In this document: positions 27,628-36,006 of the stretch, one piece after another
Numbering within the stretch: position 1 is the first letter of the stretch
Layout: each line of letters begins with the position of its first letter
NCBI GenBank assembly: GCA_022705325.1
Contig: JAKJER010000012.1
Coordinates: forward strand, 1 to 64,000
Origin: Planctomycetota bacterium
Lineage (GTDB): Bacteria; Planctomycetota; Phycisphaerae; SM23-33
DNA: 64,000 bases
Direction: 5' to 3'
Made by a program: the position numbers and the translations under genes
Notes under the pieces: generated by a model
Seen by the model: the letters and a program-made list of their open reading frames with translations, nothing else
Told to the model about the DNA's origin: nothing
The model's database searches: none

Positions 27628-28500
27628 CTACAGGTACTTGCTCACCAGCGGCCCGTAATGGTCACGGGCAGCCGGCGGGATCGACGCCCTGTCGGACCAG
27701 ATGGCCAGTTCCAGGGCCGAATGGGCCGGCGAGGGCTTCTCGGCGATCCGCTCGAACCGCTCCACCGCCGTCTTGATGAGGGCCAGGGCGTTGGCGGTGG
27801 CGGCGCTGAGATGGCCGATGATCTCCTTGAGCAGCTCATGGCGGTCGAGGTCGCCCGGGGCGGGGCGCCAGCAGTCGTAGTCGCTGACCAGGCAGACGGC
27901 GGCGTAGGCGATCTCGGCCTCGCGGGCGAGCTTGGCCTCGGGCATGAGGGTCATGCCGATCAGGTCGCCGCCCCACTGGCGGTGCATCTCGCTCTCGGCC
28001 CGCGTGGAGAAGGCCGGCCCCTCCATGCAGACGTACGTCCCGCCGTCATGGACGCTGGTGTCGACCGCGTCGCCGCAGTCCAGCAGGTGCTTCCTGAGCA
28101 CCGGGCAGAAAGGCGAGGCCAGCTCGACGTGGGCGGCCAGGTACTGCTCGAAGAACGTTCCGCGGCGGCGGTGGGTCTTGTCGATGATCTGGTCGGGCAC
28201 GACCAGGTGGCGCGGGGCCAGTTCCTCGCGGAGCGAACCGACCGCCCCGGACGCGATCACGTGCGTGCAGCCCAGGGCCTTCAGGGCATAGATGTTGGCC
28301 CGGTAGTTGACGGCCGAGGGCCCCAGCGTGTGGCCCGACCCGTGGCGGTTGAGCAGGACGATGTTGGTATGGGCCCATCGCGTGCGGACGATGGGACCGG
28401 AATGCTCGCCGAAGGGCGTGCTCACCGTCACCGGCTCGCCGCCTTCGGCCCCGAGGGCCTGACCCAGTCCGCTGCCGCCAATGATCCCCAGCGTGGCCAT
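27628..28500 (-). CDS. mtnP: S-methyl-5'-thioadenosine phosphorylase
   Basis: A 290-residue PNP/MTAP family protein. The phosphate-binding motif IIGGSGLG is at 6-13 and LNRHGSGH at 50-57. The central signature is GGTYVCMEGPAFSTRAES, with GDLIGMTLMPEAKLAREAEIAYA following. It cleaves methylthioadenosine to adenine and methylthioribose-1-phosphate in methionine salvage. The M-T-hMPE stretch favours MTAP over guanosine/inosine PNP. AGGAG lies 10 nt before the ATG. Length is normal and the enzyme is cytosolic. Confidence 0.94.
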   Translation of the reverse strand: MATLGIIGGSGLGQALGAEGGEPVTVSTPFGEHSGPIVRTRWAHTNIVLLNRHGSGHTLGPSAVNYRANIYALKALGCTHVIASGAVGSLREELAPRHLVVPDQIIDKTHRRRGTFFEQYLAAHVELASPFCPVLRKHLLDCGDAVDTSVHDGGTYVCMEGPAFSTRAESEMHRQWGGDLIGMTLMPEAKLAREAEIAYAAVCLVSDYDCWRPAPGDLDRHELLKEIIGHLSAATANALALIKTAVERFERIAEKPSPAHSALELAIWSDRASIPPAARDHYGPLVSKYL

Positions 28501-28530
28501 GTCGATGGTTCTCCTGTATGCAAAGGGTGC

Positions 28531-28536
28531 AGTATA
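28531..28536 (-). promoter_or_regulatory. Candidate mtnP -10 element
   Basis: TATACT on the minus strand lies 31 bp upstream of the mtnP ATG, with AGGAG between. The -35 region 17 bp further up (TACACG) is weak, so only the -10 is proposed. Confidence 0.3.
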
Positions 28537-28599
28537 GCGGACGAGGGGGCGGCCGTGTAGGCATTAGGCACAAGTCGCACGGGTCCCGCGAGACGGCGC

Positions 28600-31500
28600 C
28601 TAGTTTTTCTCTTCCGGCTGCATGACCCGGCGGATGAAGGCGTCGACGCTCCGCAGGGGGACGGTCCGCGTGATGGGACGGTCGATCTTGCCCGTCACCT
28701 CGATCTCCATCAGTTCCTTGTGGATCAGCTTCATCAGTTCGTCGGCCAGGCTGCGCAGGCGGGGAATCCGCCCGGGCGGACCGGTCAGGAAGGTCAGGCG
28801 GATCTTCTCGGTCCGGGTGTCCATCTGCCCCGAGCCGACCAGCGAGAGGGCCGGGCCGGTGAGGTAGATCTCGTCGAAGATCAGCAGGTTGTCCTTGAGG
28901 CGATAGTTGACGTGCCCGTCGGTGAAGGCGGAGTCGCCCGGCAGGCTGAGGTAGACCGAGCTGAGCAGGCCCAGCAGCACGGGCAGCTTGTAGAGCTTGG
29001 CCTTGGACAGTTGCAGCGTACCCAGGGCCTGGCGGGGCTGGTTGGCCGAACCGGTCATCTGGAGATTGCCGCTGACCATGCCCTGGGGCGGGTCGCCCTT
29101 GGCCGCTTCCTTGGCCGGCGGGGGGAAGAGCTGGGCCAGCGGCATGTCCTCGACGTACAGGCTCAACCCGTACTGCATGGGCTCGACGAAGAGGACCTCG
29201 GCGAACCCGGCCATTCGCCCCCCGCCCTGCGCCGACGCCAGCAGGTTGTCCACCCGCAGCAGCGGGCTGGCCGCCTGCTTGGTGAGCTTGCCGTGGATCT
29301 TCTCCAGACGCCGCTGGAGCATGGTGAGGTGGTCGAGGCTCATCTCGGCCGACAGCTCCAGCCCCTCGCGCCGCCGGGCGATCGATCCGGTGATCTTGCC
29401 GCTCAACTCGCGCGGCGCGTCGTCCAGGTCGAGCCTGGCCTTGCGGAGGGTGATGGTCCCGCCCTTGAGGCTCCAGAGCGGCTCGGCCGGCTGGGAGGCC
29501 GGCGCGGTGGCCGGCGACGCGGGTCGTCCCCCGTCGTCGGCCGGGCGGGTCGTGGCCAGGGGCACCTGCGCCAATTGCAGCGAGGGCAGGTCCAGATCGA
29601 GCTGCCCGGTGTTCTGGAAGAACTTCAGCACCGTCTGCACCTCGGCGGGCATGGCCTCGCGCAGGGTGGCGTCGATGGGCACGTTCTTGGCCCGCACGGC
29701 CAGCTCGACGCGGTCTTCCTGACCGCTGAGGACCAGGCCGTCCAGCCAGACGGACATGTCGCCCGCACCGGCCGTCATGCCCTTCAGCTCCGTCCGCCCG
29801 GGCGTGATGACGACTTCGCCCCGCACCTGGTCGAACGGGTACGGGAAGCCGCTGTACAGCATCCGCATGTCCTGGGGGTGGAGAACCAGGCGATAGTCGA
29901 TGACGCCCGGCGCCTGGTCGGGCATGTCGCTGCGAAGCTTGAGGTGCAGGTCGCTGCGGCCCACGGGGGCCAGCATGTCCCACACCCGCCTGGCGGCCGG
30001 CGGGATGGCATCGTACAGGGCCTTGTCCAGAAGCACCCCCCTGCCGGAGGCGTCGAGTTCGATGCCCAGGGCCTGGCCCACCGGCTGGGCCAGCACCTCG
30101 GCGGTGATCTCGGACTGCGCGTTGCGCCCGGAGAGATGGCGCAGGCGGAAGACGTCGGTCTGGACTTCCAGTTGTCCCGACATGTCGGTGAACGGGTAGG
30201 GGAACGCGTCGTAGCAGAGCGACATGCCGGCCAGGCTGGCGGCGATGTCGTAGGTCATGGGCTTGCCCCCGCTCTGGCGGAGCTTGACAGTGGCCGACTG
30301 CGCGCTGCCGGCGGGGTGCAGCGACTTGTAGGTCTTGAGGACGGCCCCGCCCAGGGCCGCCTGGAGGGTATCGTCCAGGGGCATGTCGCGGATGTCGATG
30401 TCGACCTGCACGTCGCAGTCCTTGCGGTGGACGTCGCGGATGACGCCGTTGATGGTGAATCGCATGGGCCCCCGGCGCCCGCTGACGCCCTCGATGGTGG
30501 CGACGTTGTCGGAGATGCGAACCAGTCCGGCGATGTTCTCGACCGGGTAGGGGAACACGGCGTGGCGCATGGAGGCGTGCCCGTCGGGCGCCAGTTCCAG
30601 GTCGATGATGTCCTGGGTGTCCTTCACGCCGCGCCGCACGCGGACCTTGGCATGGGTCCGCCCGCCGGGGTGGATCGTGTTCCACACGAACTCGAACGTC
30701 CGCGGGACCGCCCGCGCCAGTTCCTCGTCCAGCCCCACGTCCCGCCCCTCGATGTGGATGTCGTAGGTCTGCTTGCCCGCCACCCACTCCATCTCGCCAC
30801 GGAGGCGGACCCGCGTCTGGGCGTGCCGGGCCGTGATCTCCTTCAGAAACGCCTTGTTGTCGTGGAACTCGATCCGCCCCCGCACGTCGTCGACGCGGTA
30901 GGGGAAGTACTTGTACGTCAGGGCCATGCCCTGGGGCTCGGCCCAGCCGGTGATGTCGGTCTGCTCGGCCTTGCGGGACAGCGCCACGCCCAGCGTCAGT
31001 CGCCCGCTGGCCTTGTAGTCGGCCAGGAACTTCGCCAGCACCTGTCCGACCTGACCGGTAATGGGCGAGTTGGTGGGCAGGTCCAGGTCCTGGATCTCGA
31101 GGTTCAGCGAGTAGGGACTGTCCTTCTCGTATCCCTTGTAGGAACCCTTCAGCTTGAGCCTGGCGTTCGGCGCCTGGTGGAGCCGCCCAACCAGCTCGGG
31201 CACCTCGATCTCCTCGGGCCGGAAGATGATCCTGCCCGTGACGCCCTCGAGCTGGAAGCCGCCCTGGTCCTCGGGCAGGGTCATGGCCAGGTCCACCAGC
31301 TTGACCTCAAAGTGGTCGTCCCCGCCGCCAGTGCGGGCAAAGACCTCGAAGTCCCCGCCGCTGATGGAGTAGCCTTCCAGCCATTTCTGCTGCTCGGGCG
31401 GGAGCACCGACCACAGCCCCAGCAACGACGGGACGTAACCGGTCGCCCGACCCACCGTCTCTCCGGTCCGCACGTTGATCGTGAGGGAGCCCTGGCGCAC

Positions 31501-32169
31501 TACCTTCTGGCTGCGATCCTCGAAGGTGATCTCGTAGATGTCCTCGCCGCGCGGCAGCATCGACATGCTCAGAGGAATCGACTGGATAATCCGTGAGCCC
31601 CCCTCGGCCGGGCGGCTCGCCGCTTTCGACTCGACCACCTGCAGTTTGCCCTCGCGCAAGCGGATGGGGATCAGCTTCTCCAGATGCGGGCGCGACGTCG
31701 CCCCCTGCTTGGCGATGAGCAGGTCCTTGGCCCCGCCCTGGTAGGCGAGCTGCTCCTTCTCGAAGGTCACCACCGGCGAGAGGCAGACGATCTCCGTGGG
31801 CTCCATCCCCTCCCCGGTCAGCAGCCGCAGCGGGCTATGGCTCATCTGGACGTGCGAGGCTGCCAGGAACGGGTACTCGGTCTTGCTGCCGGGCAGGTAC
31901 GCCCGCAGGTCCCGCAGTTCCAGGCCGCCAAAGAGCGTGAAATGGGCGTCGCGAATGTGTACGTGCCAGCCGGTGGCCTTGCTGAGGTATCGCTCGGCCG
32001 AGCGGCGAATCCGGGCGTCGTTGGTGAAGAACCAGTACCCGTAGGTCGCCGTCAGCACCAGCGCCAGCAGCAACATGCCCACGCCGTGGCGACGAGGCGA
32101 GACGTACCTCCAGTATCTCCGGGGACGACCCGGGAAGGCCTCCCTCAGGATCCGAATCAACTTGCCCAT
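28600..32169 (-). CDS. AsmA/TamB-like large envelope protein
   Basis: A 1189-residue protein with one N-terminal membrane helix (HGVGMLLLALVLTATYGYWFF, about 28-48) after a basic cytoplasmic tail, then a long periplasmic part. FTNDARIRRSAERYLSKATGWHVHIRDAHFTLFGGLELRDL matches the AsmA/DUF748 start pattern. The rest is a series of beta-rich repeats of about 150-200 residues, with recurring MTLRYKYFPYRVDDVRGRIEF-like units (AFPYPFTDMSGQLEV, GFPYPFDQVRGEV). The C-terminus (LPGDSAFTDGHVNYRLKDNLLIFDEIYLTGPALSLVGSGQMD) is the AsmA-2/TamB type. Such proteins bridge the inner and outer membrane and move lipid. The ATG at 32169 is chosen over an upstream GTG two codons away. Confidence 0.78.
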   Translation of the reverse strand: MGKLIRILREAFPGRPRRYWRYVSPRRHGVGMLLLALVLTATYGYWFFTNDARIRRSAERYLSKATGWHVHIRDAHFTLFGGLELRDLRAYLPGSKTEYPFLAASHVQMSHSPLRLLTGEGMEPTEIVCLSPVVTFEKEQLAYQGGAKDLLIAKQGATSRPHLEKLIPIRLREGKLQVVESKAASRPAEGGSRIIQSIPLSMSMLPRGEDIYEITFEDRSQKVVRQGSLTINVRTGETVGRATGYVPSLLGLWSVLPPEQQKWLEGYSISGGDFEVFARTGGGDDHFEVKLVDLAMTLPEDQGGFQLEGVTGRIIFRPEEIEVPELVGRLHQAPNARLKLKGSYKGYEKDSPYSLNLEIQDLDLPTNSPITGQVGQVLAKFLADYKASGRLTLGVALSRKAEQTDITGWAEPQGMALTYKYFPYRVDDVRGRIEFHDNKAFLKEITARHAQTRVRLRGEMEWVAGKQTYDIHIEGRDVGLDEELARAVPRTFEFVWNTIHPGGRTHAKVRVRRGVKDTQDIIDLELAPDGHASMRHAVFPYPVENIAGLVRISDNVATIEGVSGRRGPMRFTINGVIRDVHRKDCDVQVDIDIRDMPLDDTLQAALGGAVLKTYKSLHPAGSAQSATVKLRQSGGKPMTYDIAASLAGMSLCYDAFPYPFTDMSGQLEVQTDVFRLRHLSGRNAQSEITAEVLAQPVGQALGIELDASGRGVLLDKALYDAIPPAARRVWDMLAPVGRSDLHLKLRSDMPDQAPGVIDYRLVLHPQDMRMLYSGFPYPFDQVRGEVVITPGRTELKGMTAGAGDMSVWLDGLVLSGQEDRVELAVRAKNVPIDATLREAMPAEVQTVLKFFQNTGQLDLDLPSLQLAQVPLATTRPADDGGRPASPATAPASQPAEPLWSLKGGTITLRKARLDLDDAPRELSGKITGSIARRREGLELSAEMSLDHLTMLQRRLEKIHGKLTKQAASPLLRVDNLLASAQGGGRMAGFAEVLFVEPMQYGLSLYVEDMPLAQLFPPPAKEAAKGDPPQGMVSGNLQMTGSANQPRQALGTLQLSKAKLYKLPVLLGLLSSVYLSLPGDSAFTDGHVNYRLKDNLLIFDEIYLTGPALSLVGSGQMDTRTEKIRLTFLTGPPGRIPRLRSLADELMKLIHKELMEIEVTGKIDRPITRTVPLRSVDAFIRRVMQPEEKN

Positions 32170-32273
32170 GAGCACCCGCGGCGGCCAATAGGCCGCTGAC
32201 CGGATTCTACCATCTGAGGGAGGCTAAATCACCCCTTCTCGGCGGGATCGGCGGAACCTTGCCCCGCAGCAGG

Positions 32274-33464
32274 CTACGAGGGGCCCGCATCCGGCCCTTG
32301 GCCCTTGGGCGGTTGCTTCCTGCTGAGGTGCAGTTCGCGGGCGGCGTCGTCGATGGCTTGTTCGACGTCGGCTGGCTGGAGCGATTCCTCCCAGCGGAGG
32401 ATGACGCCGCGGCGATCGGGGCTGGTGAAGAGGTAGTGGGCGACCAGGCCCATCCGCCAGGCGGCCAGATCGCCTTCTATTCGCTCGCGGTCGCCCCGGG
32501 CGACGAGCCTGGCCATCTTCTTGAGCAGTCTGTCGACTTGCGGGCGGCGCAGCGGGTAGTCCAGGTCGCCGGCGTCCTGGACCAGGCCGCGGTCGGCCAG
32601 AAAGGCCCGGGCCTTGCGCCGGCCCGCCCCGCGCTGCACCAGGACGAAGCGGAAGTCGTCCAACGGGGCCAGGTGGGCGTAATCGGCGTGGTGGAGTTCA
32701 TCGAGCCGGCCCAGGCGGGCCTTGAGGGCGGCCGCCCGCTCGAACTGGAGTTTCCCGGCCGCCTGCATCATCTCCTGGCGAAGGCGATCCAGGGGCTCCT
32801 GGCGGTCTCCCGCGGCGAAATTCGCGGCCTGGGCCATCACCTCGCGGTAGCGGTCCATGGAGATCCGCCCGTCGCAGGGGCTGAGGCACTTGCCCATCTG
32901 CCCGTAGGCGCAGGGCTGGCCGTGCGGGGCCTGGCGGAGGCAGCGGTAGTCGCGGCAGAGATCGAAGGCGTCCTGGATCGTCTCGATGAAGCGGTCGGCG
33001 GCCTGCCCGCTGGAAAAAGGCCCAAGCAGCCGCCCGGGCAGGGCGAAGTCCTTGCGGGTCTTCTGGAATCGGGGGAACTCCTCGCCCGGCTGGACGTGGA
33101 CGAACCACGGGGGCTTCCAGGCCAACAGGGACGTAAACGTCCTGGGCCAGAGAGAGCAGGCGGCGTGAAGGTAGGCCAGGTCGGTCTCGAAATGGCTGTA
33201 GGCGAGCGTCCAGCGGATCTCGCGGGTGATTTCGCGGAGGTCGGCGGTCTTGGTCCGCTGGTCGCTCAGCGGTTCCTGGAGGCGGAGCCTGACGCGGCTG
33301 CGGAGATCGGCCGCCGGCAACAGAACGATGGGCCGGCCGCCCTGTGCCAGCAGCAGGGCCACGCCGCGCTTGGGGGGGATGACGGCCAGTTGTTCCTCGG
33401 CCACGGGGGGTTGGACCTGGCAGACGCCGTCGAAGAACCGATCCAGGTCCGTTTTGCAGCTCAT
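32274..33464 (-). CDS. UvrC-like protein with degenerate GIY-YIG domain and UVR motif
   Basis: A 396-residue protein that aligns by eye to the N-terminal half of UvrC. RGVALLLAQGGRPIVLLPAADLRSRVRLRL replaces the GIY-YIG segment: the GVY tyrosine is Ala and the YVGKA motif is LLPAA, while the LRxRV arginine is kept. EEFPRFQKTRK matches the EEFPR motif. A cysteine cluster CRDYRCLRQAPHGQPCAYGQMGKCLSPCDGRIS matches the iron-sulfur-ligand region of UvrC. ERAAALKARLGRLDEL is the UVR motif that binds UvrB. The C-terminal endonuclease V-like and HhH domains are absent. It is probably a catalytically inactive paralogue with a UvrB-related or other nucleic-acid role. Confidence 0.8.
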   Translation of the reverse strand: MSCKTDLDRFFDGVCQVQPPVAEEQLAVIPPKRGVALLLAQGGRPIVLLPAADLRSRVRLRLQEPLSDQRTKTADLREITREIRWTLAYSHFETDLAYLHAACSLWPRTFTSLLAWKPPWFVHVQPGEEFPRFQKTRKDFALPGRLLGPFSSGQAADRFIETIQDAFDLCRDYRCLRQAPHGQPCAYGQMGKCLSPCDGRISMDRYREVMAQAANFAAGDRQEPLDRLRQEMMQAAGKLQFERAAALKARLGRLDELHHADYAHLAPLDDFRFVLVQRGAGRRKARAFLADRGLVQDAGDLDYPLRRPQVDRLLKKMARLVARGDRERIEGDLAAWRMGLVAHYLFTSPDRRGVILRWEESLQPADVEQAIDDAARELHLSRKQPPKGQGPDAGPS

Positions 33465-33533
33465 GGGCACGCTACTCCGGGCGTCTCGATAGTGTCCTGC
33501 GCAGTCTGGGTGCTCAACCCGTTCCCCATGCCC

Positions 33534-33628
33534 CAATCCCTGATCCCTGATCCCTACCTGCCTGCCGGCAGGCAGGTTCCCTGGTCCCTAGTCCCTAATC
33601 CCTGGTCCCTAATCCCTGGTCCCTGTCT
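33534..33628. repeat. TCCCTAA-type word patch with embedded 22-bp palindrome
   Basis: The stretch repeats TCCCTGA, TCCCTAG, TCCCTAA and TCCCTGG words about eleven times, ending at the stop codon of the FabZ-like gene. At 33556-33577 it is interrupted by a perfect 22-bp palindrome with core CCTGCCTGCCGGCAGGCAGG. Similar words occur at 47179-47322 and 50085-50109. Confidence 0.75.
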
Positions 33629-34102
33629 CTAGACCCACATTCCCGTAATGAGCCCCTCGTAGACGAGTTGGTCTTCGACGAATGCCTGGGTGGCGCCCAC
33701 GCAGCGGCGAGCGCGGACCTCGATCATCTTGCCCACCATGGTCAGCCTCATGCCCGGCAGGACGGCCCCGCGGAACTTGACCTGGTCCACGCCTCCAAAG
33801 CCGAGGAATCCCTTGCCCGGATGGACGGTCATGACGTAGTAGCTGACGAGCTGGGCGGCTGTTTCCATCATGAGCACGCCGGGGAAGATCGGCCTGCCCG
33901 GGATATGCCCGCGGACCCAGAATTCGTCGTCTCGCACATCGCGATAGCCGACAATGATGCCCTCTTGGGGCTCGCAGACGTAGATGCCGTCAAGCTGCTG
34001 GAACTCGAAGCGGTGGGGGTTGACGGTGTAGATGCCGTCGCGGTCCACGAGGACCTTGCTGGTGTCGATGCGGGAGAGGTCGAACAGCGGTTTTGGAGGC
34101 AT
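33629..34102 (-). CDS. FabZ-like 3-hydroxyacyl-ACP dehydratase
   Basis: A 157-residue single hot-dog-fold protein. The active-site region is FWVRGHIPGRPIFPGVLMMETAAQLVSYY, with catalytic His66 and Glu80, as in FabZ/FabA-like dehydratases. GFGGVDQVKFRGAVLPGMRLTMVGKM is the conserved second strand region. The first 30 residues (MPPKPLFDLSRIDTSKVLVDRDGIYTVNPHR) precede the fold and resemble the planctomycete subfamily rather than E. coli FabZ. It may dehydrate an acyl-ACP in a fatty acid or special lipid pathway. No acyl carrier protein or ketosynthase gene is nearby. The Hc1-like gene ends 88 bp upstream. Confidence 0.85.
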   Translation of the reverse strand: MPPKPLFDLSRIDTSKVLVDRDGIYTVNPHRFEFQQLDGIYVCEPQEGIIVGYRDVRDDEFWVRGHIPGRPIFPGVLMMETAAQLVSYYVMTVHPGKGFLGFGGVDQVKFRGAVLPGMRLTMVGKMIEVRARRCVGATQAFVEDQLVYEGLITGMWV

Positions 34103-34190
34103 AAAGATCCCTGTGACTCGCTCCGGTCCTGCCGAAGCGGCTTCCGTGGTGCGTCTCGCAGGCGGCCTTGCGGGCCGTCCGGCGGGCCGG

Positions 34191-34418
34191 TCAGGCCTGC
34201 GGGGCTGACTGGTCGGGAGCGAGTGCCGGCGGGGCGGCAGGGGGCGCCGCCTCCTTCTTGGCACTGCTGATCTCCACGCGGATGGCCTGGGCGATCCTCT
34301 TGATCTCCATCATCGCCTTGCGGACGCGCGTGCCGGCAGCCTTGTTGCCGCCTTCGCACTTGGCCACATCCGCCTCCACGTCCGCCACTGCCTGCTTGAG
34401 CCGTTCAAAATCTTCCAT
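34191..34418 (-). CDS. Histone H1-like (Hc1-type) nucleoid protein
   Basis: A 75-residue protein preceded by a strong GGAAGGAG site. The core EADVAKCEGGNKAAGTRVRKAMMEIKRIAQAIRVEI matches the Chlamydia Hc1 pattern LAKAEKGNKAAAQRVRTDSIKLEKVAKLYRKE in the G-N-K-A-A-x-x-R-V-R box and helix spacing. The tail (AAPPAAPPALAPDQSAPQA) is Pro/Ala-rich rather than Lys-rich. Hc1 condenses DNA in Chlamydia; here it is probably a small nucleoid-associated protein. The gene lies between a phosphodiesterase-family gene and a FabZ-like gene on the same strand. Confidence 0.8.
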   Translation of the reverse strand: MEDFERLKQAVADVEADVAKCEGGNKAAGTRVRKAMMEIKRIAQAIRVEISSAKKEAAPPAAPPALAPDQSAPQA

Positions 34419-34529
34419 GACACGTGCTCCTTCCTGGACCGTGAGAGTACCAACTCAGCGACAAAGGGTCAAATACAAAATATTTATGAAAATTCCGGCA
34501 AGGGCGTCAACGGCCGCTCGCCGTACAAG

Positions 34530-35801
34530 TCAGATGCCCATTGCTTCGCGAGCGATCTGTGGGACATCCAGGACGCTGGGTTTCTCCCAGCCGGGCAATT
34601 CGCACGTGCCGGCCAGCAGGCACTGGTCGAGCGGGTCATGGTGGACCAGCCCGCGACTGGCCCGTACCGCCGCGGGAGGCCTGCCTGGGCTGGGGGCCAG
34701 CCATTCGCAAGTGTCGCACCCGCAGCAGTCCACCAGGAGCTGCTGCCCCCATCCGGAGGCCGTTTCCTGCTCATCCAGCCACGAGCAGGCCAGGTAGGCG
34801 TCGCTCTCGGCCAACAGCAGGTACTCGCCGCTTCGATAATACCCCGCCCCCTGCGGAAAGACCTCCTGCCGCGGCACAACGCCAGCCAGGCCGTCTTCCC
34901 CCTCCAGGGCCCGCGTGGCGGCTATTGCGGAAGCCTCATCCGCACAGTACAGGTGGGCCACCTGGTGCTGGACCATCGCGAAGGCCCGCGTGCGGGCCAG
35001 GTCCAGCCGGACGCGTCCGCCCTCTTCCACGTGCACCAGCAGCCCGGCCTGGCGAAGACGCAGGTTGGGCCTGGCGGCACGGGAAACGTTCACGAACGGA
35101 CCGTCGCTGACGACAAGCGTCTGGGCGCCGTCGTCGCCAACCGCCTGAGAGACGCGGGCGGCGGCGTTCTCGACCAGCCGGAGGGCTTCGGCTGCCTGGG
35201 GCGAGCCCAGGCCGTGTCGCACCAGTTCGGCGTCCAGCCCGGCCAGGTGTACGCACATCAGGTCGGGGCGCTGTTCGCGCCAGATCTCGCAGGCGGCCTG
35301 TGCGGTCCATTCCGCCGCCCGGCACGAGGCGGCGGCGCCCCACAGCCAGGCATCGTCGAACGGGCCGATCCGCTCGGCAATCCGCTCGTACAGCCCGTGG
35401 GGCTGGTCGGGCGGCTGGGGCGGGCCCGGACAGGCCGTCATCGCCCCGAGCACCACGTCGGCCGCACCCGCCAGCGGCTGAGTCCAGAACGCCAGCGCCA
35501 CCTTCGGGCGCTGGGCCAGCCGGCGCGAGTGCCAGAACCGCTTCTTGCTCAAGAGCGTGTTGGACCGCTCGCACAGGCTGATCTCCCCCCGCCCGCGGCG
35601 GTACAGGGTGTCGGCCACCACGCCGTGCACCTCGGGCCTCACGCCCGTGGTCATGCACGCCTGCATGCACGCCGGCGTGGCCGGCAGCAACGGACGCATG
35701 GCCCGCGGGCGGCCGGCCAGGCGGTCCAGCCACGACGGGCTGCCCTCCGCCAGCACTCGGGGACTCAACCCCGCCACATTGATCAGGCACAGACGTTTCA
35801 T
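34530..35801 (-). CDS. Alkaline-phosphatase-superfamily (type I phosphodiesterase-like) protein
   Basis: A 423-residue protein starting MKRLCLINVAGLSPRVL. It keeps the order of the nucleotide pyrophosphatase/phosphodiesterase class: an N-terminal metal strand (here NVAGLSP), a nucleophile segment PATPACMQACMTTGVRPEVHGV (about 58-79), the H-L-A-G-L-D-A-E-L-V-R-H-G metal strand, VVSDGPFVNVSRAARPNLRLRQAGLL and VQHQVAHLYC. The nucleophile threonine, normally in a PAVTC-like place, is shifted here (PATPAC), so activity is doubtful. A Cys-rich segment CCGCDTCEW lies near 380. No signal peptide, so it should act in the cytosol. Substrate unknown. Confidence 0.7.
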   Translation of the reverse strand: MKRLCLINVAGLSPRVLAEGSPSWLDRLAGRPRAMRPLLPATPACMQACMTTGVRPEVHGVVADTLYRRGRGEISLCERSNTLLSKKRFWHSRRLAQRPKVALAFWTQPLAGAADVVLGAMTACPGPPQPPDQPHGLYERIAERIGPFDDAWLWGAAASCRAAEWTAQAACEIWREQRPDLMCVHLAGLDAELVRHGLGSPQAAEALRLVENAAARVSQAVGDDGAQTLVVSDGPFVNVSRAARPNLRLRQAGLLVHVEEGGRVRLDLARTRAFAMVQHQVAHLYCADEASAIAATRALEGEDGLAGVVPRQEVFPQGAGYYRSGEYLLLAESDAYLACSWLDEQETASGWGQQLLVDCCGCDTCEWLAPSPGRPPAAVRASRGLVHHDPLDQCLLAGTCELPGWEKPSVLDVPQIAREAMGI

Positions 35802-35963
35802 GTCGCCGATCCGATGCCCCGCCCAAAAAACGCACTTCCGAAAGGGGCAACCCATTTGATACTAGCAGACCCTGCCCGTCTTCGCCACGAAAAGGCGGCC
35901 CGACTGGCACAAGGAATTGGCGAGAAAGCTCCGCTGGGGCCTTTCGTCAACCATCGACTGCGT

Positions 35964-35969
35964 TATACT
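35964..35969 (+). promoter_or_regulatory. Candidate -10 element for the exported protein gene at 36007
   Basis: TATACT lies 37 bp upstream of the ATG. There is no convincing -35 at standard spacing. Confidence 0.3.
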
Positions 35970-36006
35970 ACATGGCGGAAGAATCACCATCCTGGAGCCC
36001 CAGAGC

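Noticed and set aside
33534..33628. TCCCTAA words as a telomere-like or CRISPR array
   Set aside because: No fixed repeat-spacer structure and no cas genes; the word is degenerate, and other gaps use different words.
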